From: DASYAE01 sp036501535
GTDB lineage: Bacteria > Actinomycetota > Actinomycetes > Streptomycetales > Catenulisporaceae
Assembly (NCBI GenBank): GCA_036501535.1
Contig: DASYAE010000007.1
Coordinates: 1-64,000, forward strand
DNA length: 64,000 nt
Reading direction: 5' to 3'
Positions 1-8,458 of the stretch are shown here, piece by piece; position 1 is the first letter of the stretch; every line of letters begins with the position of its first letter. Made by a program: the position numbers and the translations under genes. The notes under the pieces are model-generated. The model saw only the letters and a list, made by a program, of their open reading frames with translations, was not told where the DNA came from and did not search any database.

Positions 1-32
1 GGTCTGTCGGCCGGTCAGCCGGCCGACAGACC
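1..32. terminator. Perfect stem-loop, probable terminator
   Basis: A 14-bp perfect inverted repeat (GGTCTGTCGGCCGG and its complement) around a TCAG loop opens the window. There is no T-tract, which is common for terminators in high-GC actinomycetes. It lies downstream of guaB1 and probably separates it from a gene left of the window. Confidence 0.6.
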
Positions 33-68
33 ACACCGGATCACTCCGGCCGACGCGCGAGGAGACCG

Positions 69-102
69 CGTGCCGGTCCCGGCCATGGACGGGACCGGCA
101 CG
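69..102. terminator. Second stem-loop downstream of guaB1
   Basis: CGTGCCGGTCCC (69-80) pairs perfectly with 91-102 over a 10-nt loop. It is 43 bases past the guaB1 stop and, with the hairpin at 1-32, gives a two-hairpin 3' end. Confidence 0.5.
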
Positions 103-105
103 GAC

Positions 106-135
106 TTCGGCATGCCCGGATTCGGCATGCCCGGA
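106..135. repeat. 15-bp direct repeat, two copies
   Basis: TTCGGCATGCCCGGA occurs twice head to tail (106-120, 121-135), between the guaB1 stop and the hairpin at 69-102. Each unit contains GGCATGCC, itself a palindrome. Function unknown. Confidence 0.7.
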
Positions 136-144
136 ATCGGATGC

Positions 145-1581
145 TCACCAATTCGTGTGCAGCGGCTTGCCCTCGCTGTAACCGGCAGCCCCCTGCACCC
201 CGACCACCGCCCGCCGAAACAGCTCCCCGAGCGAATCCGCACCCGCATACGTGCACGAGGATCTCACCCCGGCGATGATCGCGTCGATGAGGTCCTCGAC
301 GCCGGGACGACGCGGATCCAGGTACATCCGCGACGTGGAGATCCCCTCTTCGAATATGGCCTTCCGCGCCTGCTCGAACGGCGAGTCGTCGACGGTCCGC
401 AAACGCACCGCGCGCGCCGACGCCATGCCGAAGTTCTCCTTGAACAGTCGTCCGTCCCCGTCCCGCTGCATGTCGCCGGGCGATTCATAGGTCCCCGCGA
501 ACCAGGAGCCGATCATGACGTTCGAAGCACCCGCCGCCAGCGCCAGCGCCACATCGCGCGGATGGCGCACCCCGCCGTCGGCCCACACGTGCTTGCCGAG
601 TTCCCGGGCCTGCGCAGCGCACTCCAGCACGGCCGAGAACTGCGGCCGCCCGACCCCGGTCATCATCCGCGTCGTGCACATCGCGCCCGGCCCGACACCG
701 ACCTTGACGATGTCCGCACCCGCCGCGACCAGGTCACGCACACCCTCCACCGTGACAACGTTGCCCGCAACGATCGGGACCTGCGGCCCCCGCGCACGGA
801 TCGCGCGCAGGACAGACGTCATCTTCGTCTGGTGCCCATGCGCGGTATCGACGACCAGAACATCCACACCGGCCTCGATCAGGGCCTCAGCCCGGCCGGC
901 CGGGTCGCCATTGATCCCGATGGCCGCCGCGACCCTCAGCCGGCCGCGCTCGTCGACCGCGGGCGCATACAACGTCGCTCGCAACGCAGCCTGCCTGGTC
1001 AGCAGGCCCACCAGAATCCCGTCCGAGTCGACGACGGGGGCAAGACGATGATGTCCCTCGGCGAGGCGATCGAATGCCTCTTCGGGCTTGACGCCGTCAG
1101 GAACGCACAGCAGCTCTCTCGACATAACCTGCTCGACCTGCGTAAAGCGATCGACCGAGAGGCAGTCGGCCTCGGTGACGACACCGACGGGACGCCCGTC
1201 CGCGACGACCACCGCCCCGCCGTGAGCCCGCTTTGGGATGAGATTCAGCAGATCGCCGACCGTATCGGAGCGGTGGACGGTGATCGGGGTGTCATAGACC
1301 GTGTGACGCGCCTTGACCCAGTCGACGACTGAGGCGACCACATCGATCGGGATGTCCTGCGGAATCACCGCCAGCCCGCCTCGACGCGCCACGGTCTCGG
1401 CCATTCGCTTGCCCGCCACCGCGGTCATGTTCGAGACCACGAGGGGAATAGTCGTTCCGGAGGTGTCTCCTGAAGCCAAGTCGACGCTCAGCCTAGAACC
1501 GACGTCGGACGGCGACGGGACCATGAAGACGTCGTCGTAGGTGAGATCCCAGCCGGGGTTCGCATCATTGAGAAAGCGCAC
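145..1581 (-). CDS. guaB1: GuaB1 family protein (IMPDH-related, CBS domains)
   Basis: About 478 residues of the IMP dehydrogenase/GMP reductase fold. The family signature LTYDDVFMVPS is near the N-terminus, a CBS pair spans roughly residues 90-205, the VDTAHGH motif is near 245, and the catalytic cysteine loop GPGAMCTTR has its Cys near 302. GuaB1 proteins form an actinobacterial group distinct from true IMPDH (GuaB2); a mycobacterial member was shown to act as a GMP reductase, so purine salvage from GMP to IMP is the likely role. The start chosen is the GTG at 1581, which gives the family N-terminus (M/V)RFLND; an upstream in-frame GTG at 1617 is possible but would add 12 residues overlapping the apparent -10 box. 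Monocistronic, ending in hairpins. Confidence 0.9.
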   Translation of the reverse strand: MRFLNDANPGWDLTYDDVFMVPSPSDVGSRLSVDLASGDTSGTTIPLVVSNMTAVAGKRMAETVARRGGLAVIPQDIPIDVVASVVDWVKARHTVYDTPITVHRSDTVGDLLNLIPKRAHGGAVVVADGRPVGVVTEADCLSVDRFTQVEQVMSRELLCVPDGVKPEEAFDRLAEGHHRLAPVVDSDGILVGLLTRQAALRATLYAPAVDERGRLRVAAAIGINGDPAGRAEALIEAGVDVLVVDTAHGHQTKMTSVLRAIRARGPQVPIVAGNVVTVEGVRDLVAAGADIVKVGVGPGAMCTTRMMTGVGRPQFSAVLECAAQARELGKHVWADGGVRHPRDVALALAAGASNVMIGSWFAGTYESPGDMQRDGDGRLFKENFGMASARAVRLRTVDDSPFEQARKAIFEEGISTSRMYLDPRRPGVEDLIDAIIAGVRSSCTYAGADSLGELFRRAVVGVQGAAGYSEGKPLHTNW

Positions 1582-1589
1582 GTATCGAA

Positions 1590-1595
1590 ATTCTA
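1590..1595 (-). promoter_or_regulatory. -10 box of guaB1, near-leaderless
   Basis: TAGAAT on the minus strand ends 8 nt before the GTG at 1581, so transcription would begin at or within 2 nt of the start codon. This supports the 1581 start. No convincing -35 is visible. Confidence 0.4.
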
Positions 1596-1762
1596 CCTGC
1601 TGCAGGTCCACAACCACCGGACTGTCCGCACCCGCCCGCCCACCACGGACCTGATCCGACGGCCGCGAACCACCCCCCGCTAGATTGTCGTCCCACCTAT
1701 ACTTCCCGAATCACTCGCCGGGCTGTGACCGGCGGCAGGGGGAAGGGCTTCGGGGAGGCGCA

Positions 1763-2380
1763 GTGCACGTCACGGAATACGAACTGATCACGAGGGTCAC
1801 CATCGGCTGGGCGTTGACCTTCGTGCTCGGTTTCGAACGCGCGGTACGGGGCGCGCCCGCCGGCGACCGGACCTTCTCGCTGATCGGCGCCGGGACAGCG
1901 CTGATAGGCGCCCTCTCGACCTCGGCCCCCGCGGTACTCGGCGGCGCGGTAACAGGGATCGGATTCATCGGCGGCGGATTGTGCTTCCGCCAGGCCGTGC
2001 AGGACAAGGAAGTCCTGCACGGCATCACCACCGCTGCTTCGATCTTCGCGGCCGCAGCCATCGGCGCCGCCGCCGGAGTCGGCTACGTCGGAGTAGCGGT
2101 CGCCGCCTCCTGCGCCGTGCTGATCAGCCTGGAGATCCGCCACCTGCCGGTGCTGCGCCTCCTCGACGCGCGCCGCTGGCAGGGCCGCTTCCACCATGAC
2201 GACCACATCCACTTCACGCCCCACCTCGGCCATCTGGGGAACAAGCCGAATTCCGTCGCGAACGGTGAGATCCTGCCCGCGGGAATCCCGTCACCGCTCA
2301 CCCCTACCGGCGCCCTCGCCGCGAACATTGCCGCCGAACAGATCATCGAGGCCTCAGCCACCCGCGACGTCGTGCACTAA
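1763..2380 (+). CDS. MgtC/SapB family membrane protein
   Basis: A 205-residue protein with an N-terminal MgtC/SapB domain: several hydrophobic segments in about the first 125 residues, with the family patterns GFERAVRG, AGDRTFSLIGAGTALIG and GIGFIGGG. A soluble His-rich tail follows (HHDDHIHFTPH near residue 145). MgtC proteins are linked to growth in low magnesium and to control of ATP synthase or phosphate uptake; the exact role here is not shown. The GTG at 1763 is preferred because GGGGAGG sits just upstream; the longer frame from 1685 adds 26 uncharacteristic residues. The His-rich stretch could bind metal (inference). Confidence 0.8.
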   Translation: MHVTEYELITRVTIGWALTFVLGFERAVRGAPAGDRTFSLIGAGTALIGALSTSAPAVLGGAVTGIGFIGGGLCFRQAVQDKEVLHGITTAASIFAAAAIGAAAGVGYVGVAVAASCAVLISLEIRHLPVLRLLDARRWQGRFHHDDHIHFTPHLGHLGNKPNSVANGEILPAGIPSPLTPTGALAANIAAEQIIEASATRDVVH

Positions 2381-2728
2381 CGCAACTGCTTGTCTGCAAA
2401 GCGCAGGACGCCGCCCGCGGCCTGTCTCGCGATCGTGTTAGTCTTGTGCAGCCGGTACGTACGATGTCCCCGGGCCTCACCTATAGCCGGCGCGGAATAC
2501 CGTTTGGCTGGAGCCGCGCTGAGCCCCTCGCCGAGAGGCGACACGCGTACCGGCATCAGTCTTCTGCCGCTTCATCGATGAGTCGGCGGGCGCGATCCGT
2601 GTCCGCGCCAGGACTCGGACGAGTCCGGCGACCGGTCGAGGATCTCCCGGGGAACCAAGCCGCCCCTTCCGCATCGAACCACTTACTGCGCCGGACTCAG
2701 CTTCGGCGGCCTGATGAGGAGCCGAAAG
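2381..2728. other. Intergenic region, no gene seen
   Basis: About 350 bases between the MgtC-like gene and the HAD gene. Open frames here have poor codon bias and no family resemblance. The promoter of the HAD gene probably lies here, but I see no convincing -10/-35 pair or hairpin. Confidence 0.5.
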
Positions 2729-3511
2729 GTGAACGACCGCAAGCCGGTGTCCACGTGGCTGACCGACATGGACGGCGTCCTTATCCATGAGGGGAACCTC
2801 GTCCCGGGCGCGGACGAGTTCATCCAGAAGCTCCGCTCGTGCAGCGTGCCGTTCCTGGTGCTGACCAACAACTCGATCTACACGCCGCGGGACCTGCGGG
2901 CCCGGCTGCTGACGACGGGCATCGACCTTCCGGAGGAATCCATCTGGACATCCGCGCTGGCCACCGCGAATTTCCTGCACTCTCAGCGGCCCGGCGGATC
3001 AGCCTACGTCATCGGCGAGGCCGGCCTCACCACGGCACTGCACGAAGCCGGTTATACGCTCTCTGAGAACGACCCCGACTACGTCGTGCTCGGAGAGACC
3101 CGGACGTACAGCTTCGAAGCGATCACCCGCGCGATCCGCCTGATCGACGACGGCGCCCGATTCATCGCGACCAACCCGGATGCCACCGGGCCTTCCCTCG
3201 AAGGCGCCCTGCCCGCCTGTGGATCGGTCGCGGCGCTTATCACCCGGGCGACCGGGATCGAGCCCTACTTCGTCGGGAAGCCGAATCCCGTGATGATGCG
3301 CGAGGGCCTGAACAAGATCGAGGCGCACTCGGAGACCACGGCGATGATCGGCGACCGTATGGACACGGACATCAAGTGCGGTATCGAGGCCGGGCTCGAG
3401 ACCATTCTGGTGATGACCGGCATCACCCAGCCCGGCGATGTGGAGCGCTTCCCGTACCGGCCGTCGCGGATTGTCAAATCGGTGGCCGATCTCATTCACG
3501 AGATCAGGTGA
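2729..3511 (+). CDS. HAD-IIA family (NagD-like) phosphatase
   Basis: 260 residues with all HAD motifs: DMDGVL (nucleophile Asp and general-acid Asp) near the N-terminus, VLTNNS (motif II), the lysine in GKPNP (motif III) and IGDRMDTDI (motif IV). The cap insertion between motifs II and III is the IIA type, as in NagD nucleotide phosphatases and p-nitrophenyl phosphatases. It probably dephosphorylates a small phosphometabolite in the cytosol; substrate unknown. The GTG at 2729 is favoured over the ATG at 2714 because GAGGAG lies 7 nt upstream of it. It stands alone, followed by an AT-richer spacer. Confidence 0.85.
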   Translation: MNDRKPVSTWLTDMDGVLIHEGNLVPGADEFIQKLRSCSVPFLVLTNNSIYTPRDLRARLLTTGIDLPEESIWTSALATANFLHSQRPGGSAYVIGEAGLTTALHEAGYTLSENDPDYVVLGETRTYSFEAITRAIRLIDDGARFIATNPDATGPSLEGALPACGSVAALITRATGIEPYFVGKPNPVMMREGLNKIEAHSETTAMIGDRMDTDIKCGIEAGLETILVMTGITQPGDVERFPYRPSRIVKSVADLIHEIR

Positions 3512-3594
3512 ATAAAGTGGAAGCCCGGTCATTCCGTCACAATAAATAGGCAGGTCCGCAGGGCCAACGTCAGATCGCTGCGCAACTCACCCGC

Positions 3595-3906
3595 ATGGCC
3601 GAATACCAGAGATCTCGGTCCGTCGTTGTGCCGGACGTGAATCTTTCCCGGTATTCCTCGGCGCATCTGACGAACAGCATCACAGTGGCCGTGTCGGCGG
3701 GCACACCCGTGTACGACGCGCTGGTGGCGGAGTTCAGAATGGCGCTGCGGGCGATTCCGGGAGACCTGTCGACGGAGGAGCTGTTCGTCGGGGCGCTGTT
3801 CCCGGCACTCGAGCGGGGTATCGAGCGGTCCGGTCGCAGCGTGATGGTGCCCCGGCAGCTGCCGCGCCATCGCGCCGTGTCAGATGCACTCCGCGGTGCG
3901 GTGTGA
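3595..3906 (+). CDS. Hypothetical protein, 103 aa
   Basis: Not recognised. The frame has the strong third-position GC bias of real genes here and reads as a small soluble protein, including VAVSAGTPVYDALVAEFRMAL and a motif ending PALERGIERSGRSVMVP. No signal peptide or membrane segment. The frame stays open upstream to about 3548 without a standard start, so the ATG at 3595 is the best start, although no good ribosome site precedes it. Overlapping minus-strand frames look like shadows. Confidence 0.45.
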   Translation: MAEYQRSRSVVVPDVNLSRYSSAHLTNSITVAVSAGTPVYDALVAEFRMALRAIPGDLSTEELFVGALFPALERGIERSGRSVMVPRQLPRHRAVSDALRGAV

Positions 3907-4165
3907 AAATCCGATGAAAAGACATAGCTCGCCGGGGCGGCGGTCGCCGAACGGGGCGAGGCTGCACAAGCGCTGAGGCCCAGCCTGGTGAGAAGGGGCG
4001 TCGGATCGGGTCGTGGTGTTCTGGCGCGTGCGATCGCAAGGCCAATCGCAACGGCCCACGGTCGTCCTCGGACGGGTTCGTCCGTGGACGACTCCGACGA
4101 CGCCGCAAGTGTGTGCGACTGGGCGCCGCGCGTCGCGGCCCCGGCGATGCTTCTGGACCAGAGCC

Positions 4166-4921
4166 CTAGAACGCCGCCCGGCGGATCTTCCCGGTGTAGC
4201 GGCCCTCCCACTCGTCGTTGTGCTTGTCACCGCCGGCGATGTTGGCGGACAGGTAGATCGGCGGATGCAGGTCGGCCATGAGCAGTCGCGCGGTGATGTC
4301 GGCGACGAGGAGCTGGGCGATCACGGCGTTGCCGATCGACGAGATCGCGCAGACCGAGCCGGAGTCCGGCAGGGGGAGCACGGCGTCGCCGTAGGGGGCG
4401 CCGTTGTCGATGACGACGTCGGCGAGTTCGAAAAGCCTCTTGCCGGACGGGTGCCGCGACGTGATGCCGGATGAATGTGCCAGCGAGGTGATCGCGACGA
4501 CCGGATGGCCCGCGTCCTTCGCGATCAGCGCCATCTCGACCGTGGAGCCGTTGCCTCCGGACTGGGAGCCGATGACCACGACGTCGCCCGCGCTCACCGG
4601 GGCGAGGTCCCACACCATGCGGGCCAGGGCCGGGTCGCGCTCGGCTTTGGGGTCCGCGAGCAGCGAGCTGTCTGCGCTGCCGTAGAGGATGACGTCCCGA
4701 AGCGCGAGCTTGTTCGTCGGGATGAGTCCGCCGGCCCGGCCGCTCAGCTCCATCGCGAGCGCCTCCGAGTGCCCCGTGCCGAAGACCTGGAGCACTCCGC
4801 CGACCGCGAGGGAGGCCGCCACCAGCTCGCCTGCCGCACCGATCGCCGCCTGCTGGGTGGTCTCGATGTGGTCGAGCTGGTTGCGGACCGCTTCGAGGAA
4901 GGATGCGGCATTGACCGGCAT
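4166..4921 (-). CDS. SIS domain sugar-phosphate-binding protein (UPF0309-like)
   Basis: 251 residues with a sugar isomerase (SIS) fold. The first phosphate-binding loop is FGTGHSEALAMELSGRAGG (near residues 47-65) and the central loop is IGSQSGGNGSTVEMALIAKD. The family is related to MurNAc-6-phosphate etherases and GlcNAc-metabolism proteins and often sits beside amino-sugar genes; here there is no such neighbour, so the substrate is open. Start at the ATG 4921, with GGAG a few bases upstream. Transcribed divergently from the site-2 protease gene. Confidence 0.75.
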   Translation of the reverse strand: MPVNAASFLEAVRNQLDHIETTQQAAIGAAGELVAASLAVGGVLQVFGTGHSEALAMELSGRAGGLIPTNKLALRDVILYGSADSSLLADPKAERDPALARMVWDLAPVSAGDVVVIGSQSGGNGSTVEMALIAKDAGHPVVAITSLAHSSGITSRHPSGKRLFELADVVIDNGAPYGDAVLPLPDSGSVCAISSIGNAVIAQLLVADITARLLMADLHPPIYLSANIAGGDKHNDEWEGRYTGKIRRAAF

Positions 4922-5232
4922 GGCGGCTCCAGACTCCGGGATCGGCGCGATCGGGTGCTCGGCAGCCTGGGCGCGACGGTGGATGGCAAGCCGACGAACG
5001 GTGAGTCAATTTACTGCACCGGGACTCAGCCGGAAATGGCGGTGCCACCACGCTTGAGCACCGGCGGCTCCACTCCCCGACTGCCGTGCCCGGCACTTCC
5101 CGCCCGTTCCAGTCGTTGCTCAGACGGGCCGGCATGGCTGGGAGACCACGGGTTTGCGTCACGTGCAGTGCGGCGGCGGCGGGCCCTACGATGAGCGGCG
5201 GCCGGCCAGGGCGCGCGGACTAGCGGACGAAG
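4922..5232. promoter_or_regulatory. Divergent promoter region with inverted repeat
   Basis: This spacer separates two divergent genes. TGAGTC (5002-5007) and GACTCA (5023-5028) form an inverted repeat around an AT-rich core that contains TAAATT on the minus strand (5008-5013), a plausible -10 for the SIS gene. The arrangement suggests a repressor site over the promoter; the regulator is not identifiable. Confidence 0.3.
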
Positions 5233-6081
5233 ATGGGCAAACGGATCATGGGAGTATTCGGGCAGCGCAGCGGCACTCCGCGCGACACGGCACCGCCGTG
5301 GGGCCGCAGACGTGCGCGGTTCAAGGTCAGCCCGGTCTTCATCGGGATCGTCGCACTGGCCGTGATCGGCGGTGTGGCCTCGTGGCAGGGCTTCGGGAAC
5401 AACGGCGCCGCGGTCTTCGTGTTCGTTCTCGCCGCCTACTTCGCCGTGCTGTGCCTCCACGAGTTCGGGCACGCATACGCCGCCTTCCGGGCGGGCGACA
5501 GCTCCGTCGAGGCGCGCGGTTACCTGGATCTGAACCCGATACGGTATTTGAACCCGGTTCTGAGCATTCTGCTTCCGGTGTTCTACCTGGCCATCGGCGG
5601 CCTCCCGCTGCCCGGCGGGGCCGTGCTGGTGAACCGGGGGGCCGCGCGGGCGCGGTGGCAGGCCAGCCTCATCTCGGCCAGCGGTCCGCTGTGGAACATC
5701 GTCTTCGCCGGGCTGTCGATCGGCGCGATCGCGATCTGGGCGCCGACCAGCGGCGGCGAGCTGACCTACCAGCACGACGAGTTCTGGTCCGCGATGTGCT
5801 TCTTCGCCTATATCCAGGTCGCTGTCTCGCTGCTCAACCTGATCCCGGTGCCGGGCCTCGACGGCTACGGGATCATCGAGCCGTACCTGCGGTACGAGAC
5901 CCGGCGCGGCCTTGAGCCGATCAGGCCGTACGGGATCCTGCTCGTGCTCGTGCTGCTGCTTTTCCTGCCGCCGGTGCGCTCCGCTTTCAGCGACGCGATC
6001 GACTCGATACTCACCGCGTGCGGCGTCCCGCAGGGCGGCCCGGGCCTGGGCCAGCAGTTCTTCCAGTTCTGGCGGAAATGA
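5233..6081 (+). CDS. Site-2 protease family (M50) membrane metalloprotease
   Basis: 282 residues. The zinc motif HEFGH lies in a transmembrane segment near residue 77, and the third ligand is in the conserved NLIPVPGLDGYG segment near residue 200. The NPIRYLNPVLSILLPVF motif is typical of this compact actinobacterial subfamily. About five or six hydrophobic helices and no PDZ domain. Such enzymes cut substrates within the membrane, for example anti-sigma factors or signal-peptide remnants; no substrate is evident nearby. The ATG at 5233 is the first good start. Confidence 0.85.
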   Translation: MGKRIMGVFGQRSGTPRDTAPPWGRRRARFKVSPVFIGIVALAVIGGVASWQGFGNNGAAVFVFVLAAYFAVLCLHEFGHAYAAFRAGDSSVEARGYLDLNPIRYLNPVLSILLPVFYLAIGGLPLPGGAVLVNRGAARARWQASLISASGPLWNIVFAGLSIGAIAIWAPTSGGELTYQHDEFWSAMCFFAYIQVAVSLLNLIPVPGLDGYGIIEPYLRYETRRGLEPIRPYGILLVLVLLLFLPPVRSAFSDAIDSILTACGVPQGGPGLGQQFFQFWRK

Positions 6082-6215
6082 CGACTGATCGAGGTCCGGT
6101 GGAGACGCCGGTTAGGGGCTGGCGAGGTCTGGCGGAGCAGGCACCGAGATGAGACGATCCGATTAGTCCGGGGACGCCTTTACGGCGCCACGAGATCTTT
6201 TTCGAGGAGTCTGTC

Positions 6216-7115
6216 ATGACTACTTCCGATGCTTCCGCGGAAGCCTCTGCCACACCCGCTCCAACCGGCGGGAACGACCGGAAACTCACGCTCTACGGCG
6301 GGTCGAACGGGGTCGGGCGCCGCGTGACGGTGCGGGATCTGTTCGCCGCGAAGGAGCGCGGCGAGCGGTGGCCGATGCTGACTGCCTACGACGCGGCCAC
6401 GGCCGGCGTCTTCGACGAGGCGGGGATTCCGGTGCTGCTGGTCGGGGACTCTGCGGCGGACAACCACCTCGGCTACTCCAACACCGTGCCGGTGACCGTC
6501 GAGGAGCTGATCACGCTGGCCTCGGCGGTGGTGCGCGGGACGAAGCGCGCGCTCGTCGTGGCCGACCTGCCGTTCGGCTCCTACCAGGGCTCGGCCCGTC
6601 AGGCCCTCGAGACCGGCACCCGGTTCATGAAGGAGGCGGGCGCGGGCGCGGTCAAGCTGGAGGGTGGCCGGCGCGTACTGCACCAGGTCGAGGCGCTGGT
6701 CCAGGCCGGGATTCCGGTGATGGCGCATCTCGGTCTCACGCCGCAGTCGGTGAACGTGCTGGGCGGCTACCGGGTGCAGGGACGGGTGGCCGAGGAGGCG
6801 GAACGGCTGCTGGCGGACGCGAAGGCGCTGGAAGCGGCGGGTGCGTTCGCCGTTGTCCTCGAGCTCGTGCCGGAGGAGCTGGCGGCGCGGGTCACCGAGC
6901 TGCTGCACATCCCGACCGTGGGGATCGGGGCCGGTCCGTCGTGCGACGCGCAGGTGCTGGTGTGGACGGACATGGCCGGCCTGACCGCCGGGCGTGTGCC
7001 GCGGTTCGTTAAGCAGTATGCGGACCTGCGCAGTGTGCTCGGGAACGCCGCCCGCGAGTTCGCCTCCGACGTGGTCGAGGGCGTGTTCCCTGCGCCGGAG
7101 CACAGCTTCCACTGA
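6216..7115 (+). CDS. panB: 3-methyl-2-oxobutanoate hydroxymethyltransferase
   Basis: 299 residues, first committed enzyme of pantothenate synthesis: transfers a hydroxymethyl group from methylene-tetrahydrofolate to 2-oxoisovalerate to give ketopantoate. Family motifs: LTAYDA, VGDSAADN (metal-binding Asp), ADLPFGSYQ, AVKLEGG, MAHLGLTPQSV, LELVPEEL (catalytic Glu) and VGIGAGPSCDAQVLVW. A roughly 30-residue disordered Ser/Ala/Pro leader precedes the barrel, as in other actinobacteria. GAGGAG precedes the ATG at 6216. panC and panD are not in the window. Confidence 0.95.
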   Translation: MTTSDASAEASATPAPTGGNDRKLTLYGGSNGVGRRVTVRDLFAAKERGERWPMLTAYDAATAGVFDEAGIPVLLVGDSAADNHLGYSNTVPVTVEELITLASAVVRGTKRALVVADLPFGSYQGSARQALETGTRFMKEAGAGAVKLEGGRRVLHQVEALVQAGIPVMAHLGLTPQSVNVLGGYRVQGRVAEEAERLLADAKALEAAGAFAVVLELVPEELAARVTELLHIPTVGIGAGPSCDAQVLVWTDMAGLTAGRVPRFVKQYADLRSVLGNAAREFASDVVEGVFPAPEHSFH

Positions 7116-7271
7116 ACTGATTCGCCGGTCTCGCCGCAGAGCAAAAGCGGGAGCGTCGGCGTGTCGGGGCGGCCTGCTTCGCAGAGCCCGGCCGACCCGG
7201 CACGCCAACGCCAGCGCTGACCGCTCTGTGGGATGCGGGATGTGGGATCGGAAGGCCAATGGCCGCTCCGG

Positions 7272-7442
7272 TCAGTCCTTGCTGTCCCACTCGTCGTTGC
7301 GGTTCTGGATGAGCTGCGGTGCTTTTTCCGCTTCCTCCCTGGTCGCGAACGGACCGATCCGGTCCTTCGCCCGGCAGCCGACCTCGCCCTCCACGGTGTG
7401 ATGGCGCAGGCAGTAGTACCACTTCGGTTCTTCGTCGGACAC
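7272..7442 (-). CDS. Small conserved actinobacterial protein, 56 aa
   Basis: A 56-residue frame from GTG 7442 (preceded by GGGAG) to TGA at 7272. It begins SDEEPKWYYCLRHHTVE, continues with GCRAKDRIGPFATREEAEKA and ends in NRNDEWDSKD. The pattern of a Cys/His-containing beta start followed by GPFATREEA resembles the short proteins annotated as SPOR-domain-like in Streptomyces relatives. Two Cys and two His near the N-terminus could bind metal (inference). It is convergent with panB and divergent from map. Confidence 0.75.
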   Translation of the reverse strand: MSDEEPKWYYCLRHHTVEGEVGCRAKDRIGPFATREEAEKAPQLIQNRNDEWDSKD

Positions 7443-7511
7443 GCGCGGCTCCCATCGTGCTGCGCCGGTGCTTCGGCGGTATCGGGTGATTACTGCCCGG
7501 GGGCAGGGCTC

Positions 7512-7517
7512 TAAACT
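7512..7517 (+). promoter_or_regulatory. -10 box of map; leaderless start
   Basis: TAAACT is followed by exactly 6 nt and then ATG 7524, so transcription should begin at the A of the start codon. ATTACT 17 nt upstream is a weak -35. Confidence 0.55.
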
Positions 7518-7523
7518 CGTCGC

Positions 7524-8372
7524 ATGGCTCCCCTCGCTCCCGGCACAGTGTCTCCGACCCGGTCAGTTCCCGCCCGCATCGCCCGGCCGGAGTACGTCGG
7601 AAAGGCTAAGCCAGCCAGGTATACCGGGCCTGACGTGCAGTCGGCGGAGACAATCGAGCGGATGCGGATCGCGGGACGCATCGCCGCTCAGGCGCTGGCC
7701 GAGGTCGGCAAGGCGGTGCAGCCCGGGGTCTCGACGGACGAGCTGGACCGGATCGGGCACGAGTTCATGTGCGACCACGGCGCTTATCCGTCCACGCTGG
7801 GGTATCGCGGGTTTCCGAAGTCGCTGTGCACGTCGGTGAACGAGGTGATCTGCCACGGGATCCCGGACTCGACCGTGGTGGACGACGGCGACATCGTCAA
7901 CATCGACATCACCGCGTTCATCAACGGGGTGCACGGCGACACGAACGCCACATTCGAGGCGGGCGCGGTCGCCGAGGAGGCGCACCTACTGGTGGAGCGG
8001 ACCCGGGAGGCGCTGAACCGGGCGATCAAGGCGGTGCGGCCGGGCCGGCAGGTGAACGTGATCGGCCGGGTGATCGAGTCGTACGCGAGGCGGTTCGGGT
8101 ACGGCGTGGTGCGGGTCTTCACCGGGCACGGGATCTCGTCCGCGTTCCACAGCGGGCTGATCATCCCGCACTACGACGATCCGCGCGCGGACACGATCAT
8201 CGAGCCGGGCATGACGTTCACCATCGAGCCGATGCTCACATTGGGCACCGTCGAGCACGTGATGTGGGACGACGGCTGGACCGCGGTGACCGCGGACGGG
8301 AAGCTGACGGCGCAGTTCGAGCACACCATGGTGGTGACCGCGGACGGCGTCGAGCTGCTGACGGTGCCGTAG
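7524..8372 (+). CDS. map: Type I methionine aminopeptidase
   Basis: 282 residues. Removes the initiator methionine from nascent proteins. The pita-bread metal ligands are visible: Asp in NIDITAFINGVHGD (two Asp), His in FTGHGIS, Glu in FTIEPML and Glu in AQFEHT; the substrate-binding His is in VICHGIPD. The roughly 35-residue N-terminal extension with PxYVGKAKP is the actinobacterial form with an SH3-binding-like segment. The start is fixed by the leaderless promoter directly before ATG 7524. Confidence 0.95.
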   Translation: MAPLAPGTVSPTRSVPARIARPEYVGKAKPARYTGPDVQSAETIERMRIAGRIAAQALAEVGKAVQPGVSTDELDRIGHEFMCDHGAYPSTLGYRGFPKSLCTSVNEVICHGIPDSTVVDDGDIVNIDITAFINGVHGDTNATFEAGAVAEEAHLLVERTREALNRAIKAVRPGRQVNVIGRVIESYARRFGYGVVRVFTGHGISSAFHSGLIIPHYDDPRADTIIEPGMTFTIEPMLTLGTVEHVMWDDGWTAVTADGKLTAQFEHTMVVTADGVELLTVP

Positions 8373-8458
8373 CCGGATTGCAGGCGGTCGGCGGCGCGGG
8401 GCTCCAGGCGGCAGCCAGGCCTGGTCGGGAGCGCGTCCGGATCAGAAGCCTTTGCAGA

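Noticed and set aside
70..1332. Long plus-strand open frame opposite guaB1
   Set aside because: It is a shadow of guaB1: Arg/Pro/His-rich translation, no family resemblance, while the minus strand encodes a complete GuaB1.
2446..2790. 114-codon plus frame before the HAD gene
   Set aside because: Overlaps the HAD start in another frame, with unconserved Arg/Pro-rich translation.
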